Of a stretch of 11,021 bases of DNA, positions 7,829 through 11,021 are shown piece after piece (within the stretch, counting starts at the first letter, position 1; each line of letters starts with the position of its first letter). This DNA is from Desulfomicrobium sp. (GTDB lineage: Bacteria > Desulfobacterota > Desulfovibrionia > Desulfovibrionales > Desulfomicrobiaceae). Both the position numbers and the translations under genes were made by a program. Below the pieces are notes generated by a model. The model was not told the origin of the DNA, did no database searches, and worked only from the letters and a program-made list of their open reading frames with translations. The stretch covers positions 1 through 11,021 of the forward strand of contig DPKT01000124.1 in NCBI GenBank assembly GCA_003542385.1, written 5' to 3'.

Positions 7829-8619
7829 CCAGCGCCCATCTGCAACGCGTGCTGACCTCGGTCATCCTGCTGCCGCTCCTGGGCTGGGCAATTATCAGCG
7901 GCGACCCGGTCCTGAGCCTGGCCATCGCGGCCGTGGCCTGCCTGGGCCTTCTGGAATTCTACGCCATGTTCTGGCCACTGCGGGAAAAAATCGCCTGGAA
8001 AGCCGGCGGGACGCTCATGGCCCTTGGCCTCGTCTGGGCTCCGCTGACCTGGTCCGGCACCGCCCTGGCGTGCCTGGCAATGCTCGGCATGGCCCTGGCG
8101 TTCCTGGCCCAGCATGACCGCGAACGCTTCCCCGACGCCTTGCAGGACAGTCAGATCCTGCTGACCGGACTGCTGTACCTGCCCTTCATCCTGCGGCTCT
8201 TCCGCACCGTGTCCGCGCCGGAGATCGGCCTCGTGCTGCTGACGACCTTCGCAGCCGACACCGGGGCCTACTATGCGGGCAGCTATCTCGGCGGTGCCAA
8301 GATCTGGCCTTCCGTGAGCCCGAAAAAGACGTGGGCCGGAAGCATCGGCGGCCTTGGCGCGAGCGTCGCGGTCAGCACCGCCTTCGGGCTCGCGTTCGGC
8401 ACTGCCGGGTGGCAGGCCTTCGCCCTGCTCGGGGCCGGGCTCAACATCGCCGCCCAGACCGGGGATTTCTTCGAGTCCGCCTTGAAGCGCAGACAGGGCA
8501 TCAAGGACTCGGGCTGGGTCCTGCCCGGCCATGGCGGCATCCTGGACCGCATCGACAGCCTGCTTTTCACCCTGCCGCTCTACTGCGGCCTGACTGCGCT
8601 TTTTCCCTTTTTCGCCTAG
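7825..8619 (+). CDS. cdsA: Phosphatidate cytidylyltransferase (CDP-diacylglycerol synthase)
   Basis: Inner-membrane enzyme that converts phosphatidic acid and CTP to CDP-diacylglycerol, the precursor of phosphatidylethanolamine, phosphatidylglycerol and cardiolipin. The 264 residues are highly hydrophobic, with several membrane helices (for example about 9-25, 29-48 and 65-92) along the chain. The family signature is near the C-terminus at about 216-246: FESALKRRQGIKDSG, followed by LPGHGGILDRIDS, with the metal-binding D residues. The upstream DTGAYYAGSYLGG and SPKKTWAGSIGG stretches are also typical. The ATG overlaps the uppS stop as ATGA; AGGAG at 7810-7814, ten bases upstream, is its ribosome site. 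Its CTP substrate depends on UMP kinase encoded in the same operon. Confidence 0.96.
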   Translation: MTSAHLQRVLTSVILLPLLGWAIISGDPVLSLAIAAVACLGLLEFYAMFWPLREKIAWKAGGTLMALGLVWAPLTWSGTALACLAMLGMALAFLAQHDRERFPDALQDSQILLTGLLYLPFILRLFRTVSAPEIGLVLLTTFAADTGAYYAGSYLGGAKIWPSVSPKKTWAGSIGGLGASVAVSTAFGLAFGTAGWQAFALLGAGLNIAAQTGDFFESALKRRQGIKDSGWVLPGHGGILDRIDSLLFTLPLYCGLTALFPFFA

Positions 8620-8628
8620 CGTGACCCC

Positions 8629-9834
8629 ATGAAGTACATCTCCCCCCTCGTCTCGCCGGTTTTCGGCCGGTCCGGCCCCCGCTCCCTGGCCATCCTGGGC
8701 AGCACGGGGTCCATCGGCACCAGCGCCCTGAAGGTCGTGGCCAAGAACCAGGACACCCTGCGCGTCGTTGCCCTGGCCGGAGCCCGGAATGTCGAACTGC
8801 TCGCGCGGCAGGCCGACATGGTCCGCCCCCGATATCTGGGGGTCCTGACCAAAGAGGGGGCCCGGGAGCTGCGCGGACTGCTTCCGGGCGGCTATGTGCC
8901 GGAAATCCTCGTGGGCCGCGAAGGGTATGCCGCACTGGCCACGCTGCCCGAAGCGGACCTCGTCCTGGCCGCCCAGGTCGGCGCGGCCGGTCTGGTCCCG
9001 GCCCTGGCCGCGGCCAGGGCCGGCAAGGTTCTCTGCCTGGCCAACAAGGAGGCCCTCGTCCTGGCCGGAGAGCTCTTTCGCAGGACATGCGCCGAATCCG
9101 GCGCGGTCATCCTGCCCGTGGACTCGGAGCACAACGCCCTGTTCCAGGCCTTTGCCGGACACGACGGACGGCAGGCCGTGCGCCTCATCCTGACCGCCTC
9201 GGGCGGGCCTTTCCGCACGTGGCCGACCGAGAAGATTCGGACCGTCACCCCGGCCCAGGCCCTCAAGCACCCCAACTGGTCCATGGGCGCCAAAATCTCC
9301 ATCGACTCTGCGACCATGATGAACAAGGGCCTTGAAATCATCGAGGCCGTGCATCTCTACGGGGCGGACCTCGACGAGGTGGACGTGGTGGTCCATCCCC
9401 AGTCCATCGTCCACTCCCTGGTCGAGTATGCGGACGGCTCCCAGCTGGCCCACCTGGGTGTGCCGGACATGGAGATCCCCATCGGCTACTGCCTGGGCTA
9501 CCCTGAGCGGCTCAACATCGGCCTGGAGCGGCTGGACCTGGCCAAGGTCGGCACCCTGACCTTCGAAGCGCCCGACCCCGAGCGTTTTCCCTGCCTGCGC
9601 CTGGCCCGCGAGGCCCTGACCGCCGGAAGTCCCGTTGTCCTCAACGCGGCCAACGAAGTGGCCGTGCAGGCCTTCCTGGACGGGCGCATCTCTTTTCCGG
9701 GCATCGCCCGGCTCATCGAGGAAATGCTCTCCATGCAAGCCTTGACCGGCGTGCAGGATCTGGACGACATTCTCTCCCTCGACGCGCAAACACGAACACG
9801 GGCCGCAGAGGCCCTGGGAAGAGGGGAATGGTGA
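8629..9834 (+). CDS. dxr: 1-deoxy-D-xylulose 5-phosphate reductoisomerase
   Basis: Cytoplasmic enzyme of the MEP isoprenoid pathway. It rearranges and reduces 1-deoxyxylulose 5-phosphate to 2-C-methylerythritol 4-phosphate with NADPH and a divalent metal. The protein has 401 residues. The NADPH-binding loop ILGSTGSIG is at 22-30. LPVDSEHNALFQ gives metal ligands D165 and E167, SGGPFR is the substrate-phosphate loop, and HPNWSMGAKISIDSATMMN followed by KGLEIIEA supplies the third ligand E236. The segment between the first and third ligands is about ten residues shorter than in E. coli. About 20 residues precede the NADPH loop, a longer N-terminus than in E. coli, but no other start is better. 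No ribosome site is visible before the ATG, nine bases after the cdsA stop. The end overlaps rseP by seven bases. Confidence 0.96.
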   Translation: MKYISPLVSPVFGRSGPRSLAILGSTGSIGTSALKVVAKNQDTLRVVALAGARNVELLARQADMVRPRYLGVLTKEGARELRGLLPGGYVPEILVGREGYAALATLPEADLVLAAQVGAAGLVPALAAARAGKVLCLANKEALVLAGELFRRTCAESGAVILPVDSEHNALFQAFAGHDGRQAVRLILTASGGPFRTWPTEKIRTVTPAQALKHPNWSMGAKISIDSATMMNKGLEIIEAVHLYGADLDEVDVVVHPQSIVHSLVEYADGSQLAHLGVPDMEIPIGYCLGYPERLNIGLERLDLAKVGTLTFEAPDPERFPCLRLAREALTAGSPVVLNAANEVAVQAFLDGRISFPGIARLIEEMLSMQALTGVQDLDDILSLDAQTRTRAAEALGRGEW

Positions 9835-10895
9835 CCAGCATCCTGGCGGTTGTGCTTGTTCTGGGCGGACTGATTTTCTTCCACGAACTCGGCCACTTCG
9901 TCGTGGCCAGACGTCTGGGCATGGGCGTGAGCGTCTTCTCGCTGGGGTTCGGGACGCGGCTCTTCGGCTTCACCCGCGGCAAGACGGACTACCGCGTCTG
10001 CGCGTTCCCTTTGGGAGGATACGTGCAGCTGGTCGGCGAATCGCCTGACGCGGAGCTCCCCGAAGGGTTCACGCAGGAGGAGTCCTTCTCCCGCCGGCCG
10101 CCCTGGCAACGCATGCTCGTCGTGCTGGCCGGCCCGGCCTTCAATTTTCTCCTGGCCTGGCTCATCTTCTGGGGCCTGGCCTACAGCCAGGGCGTGCAGG
10201 AAATGCTGCCGGTCATCGGCCAGGTGACCAACGCCAGCGCCGCGGAAGAAGCCGGTCTCGTCCCGGGCGACCGCATCGTCGAGATCGACGGCCAGCCCAT
10301 TGCCATTTGGGACGATCTGGTCAGCCGCATCGAAGCCAACACCGGCGCCGCCATGCAGGTCACGGTGGCCCGCGGCCGCGAGCTCGTGTCCCTGGACGTG
10401 ACCCCGCGGCTGCAGGAGAAGCGCAACCTCTTCGGCGAGGTCAAGGTCGTGCCCATGATGGGCATCGCCCCGAGCGGCGAGCTCTCCAGCCGGGAACTGA
10501 GCTTCCTGGGCGCGGCGGTGCAGGGCGGACGGCAGATCTGGGAAGTCAGCGGGCTCATGATCATGGGCATCGTCAAGTTGGTGGAGCGGGTCATCCCCTG
10601 GACCGACATGGGCGGGGTCATCCTCATCTCCGAGATGATCCACAAGGAAGCCCAGAACGGCCTGGTCAACCTGCTGGCCCTGACCGCGCTGATCAGCATC
10701 AACCTGGGCATCCTGAACCTGCTGCCCATCCCGGTCCTGGACGGAGGACACATCCTCTTCTTCTTCCTGGAAACCATCACCGGCCGCCCCCTGAGCCCCA
10801 AGGTGCAGCAGGCGGCGCTTAGGATCGGCATGACGCTCCTGCTCATGCTCATGATCGTGGCGACCTTCAATGACATCCTCCGCCATTTCAGGTAG
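9828..10895 (+). CDS. rseP: RIP metalloprotease RseP (site-2 protease family)
   Basis: Inner-membrane zinc protease that cuts substrates within the membrane. In E. coli it releases sigma-E by cleaving RseA and also clears signal peptide remnants. The 355 residues start in a membrane helix that carries HELGH (H19, E20, H23), the zinc site. A PDZ domain lies at about 129-200, with the SAAEEAGLVPGDRIVEIDG core. Near the C-terminus NLLPIPVLDGG (N297, D305) gives the third zinc ligand, followed by two hydrophobic segments. One PDZ domain is seen, whereas E. coli RseP has two and is about 450 residues long. The start overlaps the dxr end by seven bases. GAGG at 9821-9824 is only three bases before the ATG at 9828; GTG at 9831 is an alternative start that changes one residue. 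No anti-sigma factor is nearby, so the substrate is unknown. Confidence 0.94.
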   Translation: MVTSILAVVLVLGGLIFFHELGHFVVARRLGMGVSVFSLGFGTRLFGFTRGKTDYRVCAFPLGGYVQLVGESPDAELPEGFTQEESFSRRPPWQRMLVVLAGPAFNFLLAWLIFWGLAYSQGVQEMLPVIGQVTNASAAEEAGLVPGDRIVEIDGQPIAIWDDLVSRIEANTGAAMQVTVARGRELVSLDVTPRLQEKRNLFGEVKVVPMMGIAPSGELSSRELSFLGAAVQGGRQIWEVSGLMIMGIVKLVERVIPWTDMGGVILISEMIHKEAQNGLVNLLALTALISINLGILNLLPIPVLDGGHILFFFLETITGRPLSPKVQQAALRIGMTLLLMLMIVATFNDILRHFR

Positions 10896-11021
10896 CCTCT
10901 TCCTGGCGCTGAACTGCGCCGAGGAACGCCTGCAGGTCGTTCTGGGCACGCCCGGGAACCTCCTCTTCAGCGAGGAGATTCTCTGCCCCGGCCAGTCCAT
11001 CCGCCATCTGCCCACGGCCAT
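10870..11021 (+). CDS. tsaB: Probable TsaB, tRNA t6A modification protein (N-terminal part)
   Basis: Only the first 50 codons are in the window; the gene runs off the right edge. The reading starts MTSSAISGSLFLALNCAEER and continues with LQVVLG, GNLLFSEEILCPGQSIRHLPTA. A short hydrophobic strand ending in LNCAEE, then a second strand, a further strand and SIRHLP fits the start of TsaB (YeaZ), an ASKHA-fold partner of TsaD in adding threonylcarbamoyl to A37 of tRNAs that read ANN codons. The ATG lies 26 bases inside the end of rseP in another frame, with no clear ribosome site, so translation is likely coupled. The conclusive motifs of the family lie beyond the edge, so the name is a reasoned call and another ASKHA-like protein is possible. 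Confidence 0.6.
   Translation, partial: MTSSAISGSLFLALNCAEERLQVVLGTPGNLLFSEEILCPGQSIRHLPTA

Noticed and set aside
7777..9789. Open frame of about 670 codons on the minus strand over cdsA and dxr
   Set aside because: It crosses two well-supported genes, is rich in G, Q, A and D with no motif, and has no plausible ribosome site in context.

Overview
The window is a GC-rich stretch of bacterial chromosome with every supported gene on the + strand. It carries one chemoreceptor gene, then a conserved housekeeping block. The gene content and order suggest a sulfate-reducing deltaproteobacterium of the Desulfovibrio type (Desulfovibrionales). The pointers are a dCache_3-type chemoreceptor, an RNase J in a Gram-negative-like setting, the order pyrH-frr-uppS-cdsA-dxr-rseP, and a TsaB-like gene at the tail. 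The lineage is inferred from family knowledge, not from a search.

Layout. Positions 1-107 are an AT-rich upstream region with a good sigma-70-like promoter. It drives a methyl-accepting chemotaxis protein gene (108-2171) that is closed by a strong intrinsic terminator (2192-2221). Next is rnj, encoding RNase J (2293-3945). A 129-base gap that can fold into hairpins then leads into rpsB (4075-4860) and tsf (4862-5665), one base apart, with a terminator touching the tsf stop codon (5665-5692). A second gap of about 150 bases holds a candidate promoter and a very strong 16-bp hairpin. After it come pyrH (5842-6561), frr (6563-7117), uppS (7127-7828), cdsA (7825-8619), dxr (8629-9834), rseP (9828-10895) and the first 50 codons of a probable tsaB (10870 to the window edge). 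These last seven genes are packed with gaps of 9 bases or less, or overlaps, and look like one operon.

How the genes fit together. RpsB (ribosomal protein S2), EF-Ts and ribosome recycling factor serve translation. UMP kinase makes UDP for RNA and for nucleotide-activated sugars and lipids. Dxr starts isoprenoid synthesis by the MEP pathway, UppS uses the isoprenoids to build the C55 carrier lipid, and CdsA makes CDP-diacylglycerol for phospholipids. RseP is an intramembrane protease of the envelope, and TsaB helps make t6A on tRNA. The block therefore couples translation capacity to envelope growth. RNase J is the RNA-processing and decay enzyme.

I see no mobile element, CRISPR array, tRNA or rRNA, and no new defence-like or biosynthetic system. 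The most interesting unexplained signal is the leader of pyrH: a 16-bp hairpin that starts at about the predicted transcription start, carries a Shine-Dalgarno sequence in one arm and an ATG, in frame with pyrH, in its loop. The structured leader of rpsB is second. No gene-free stretch exceeds 300 bases.
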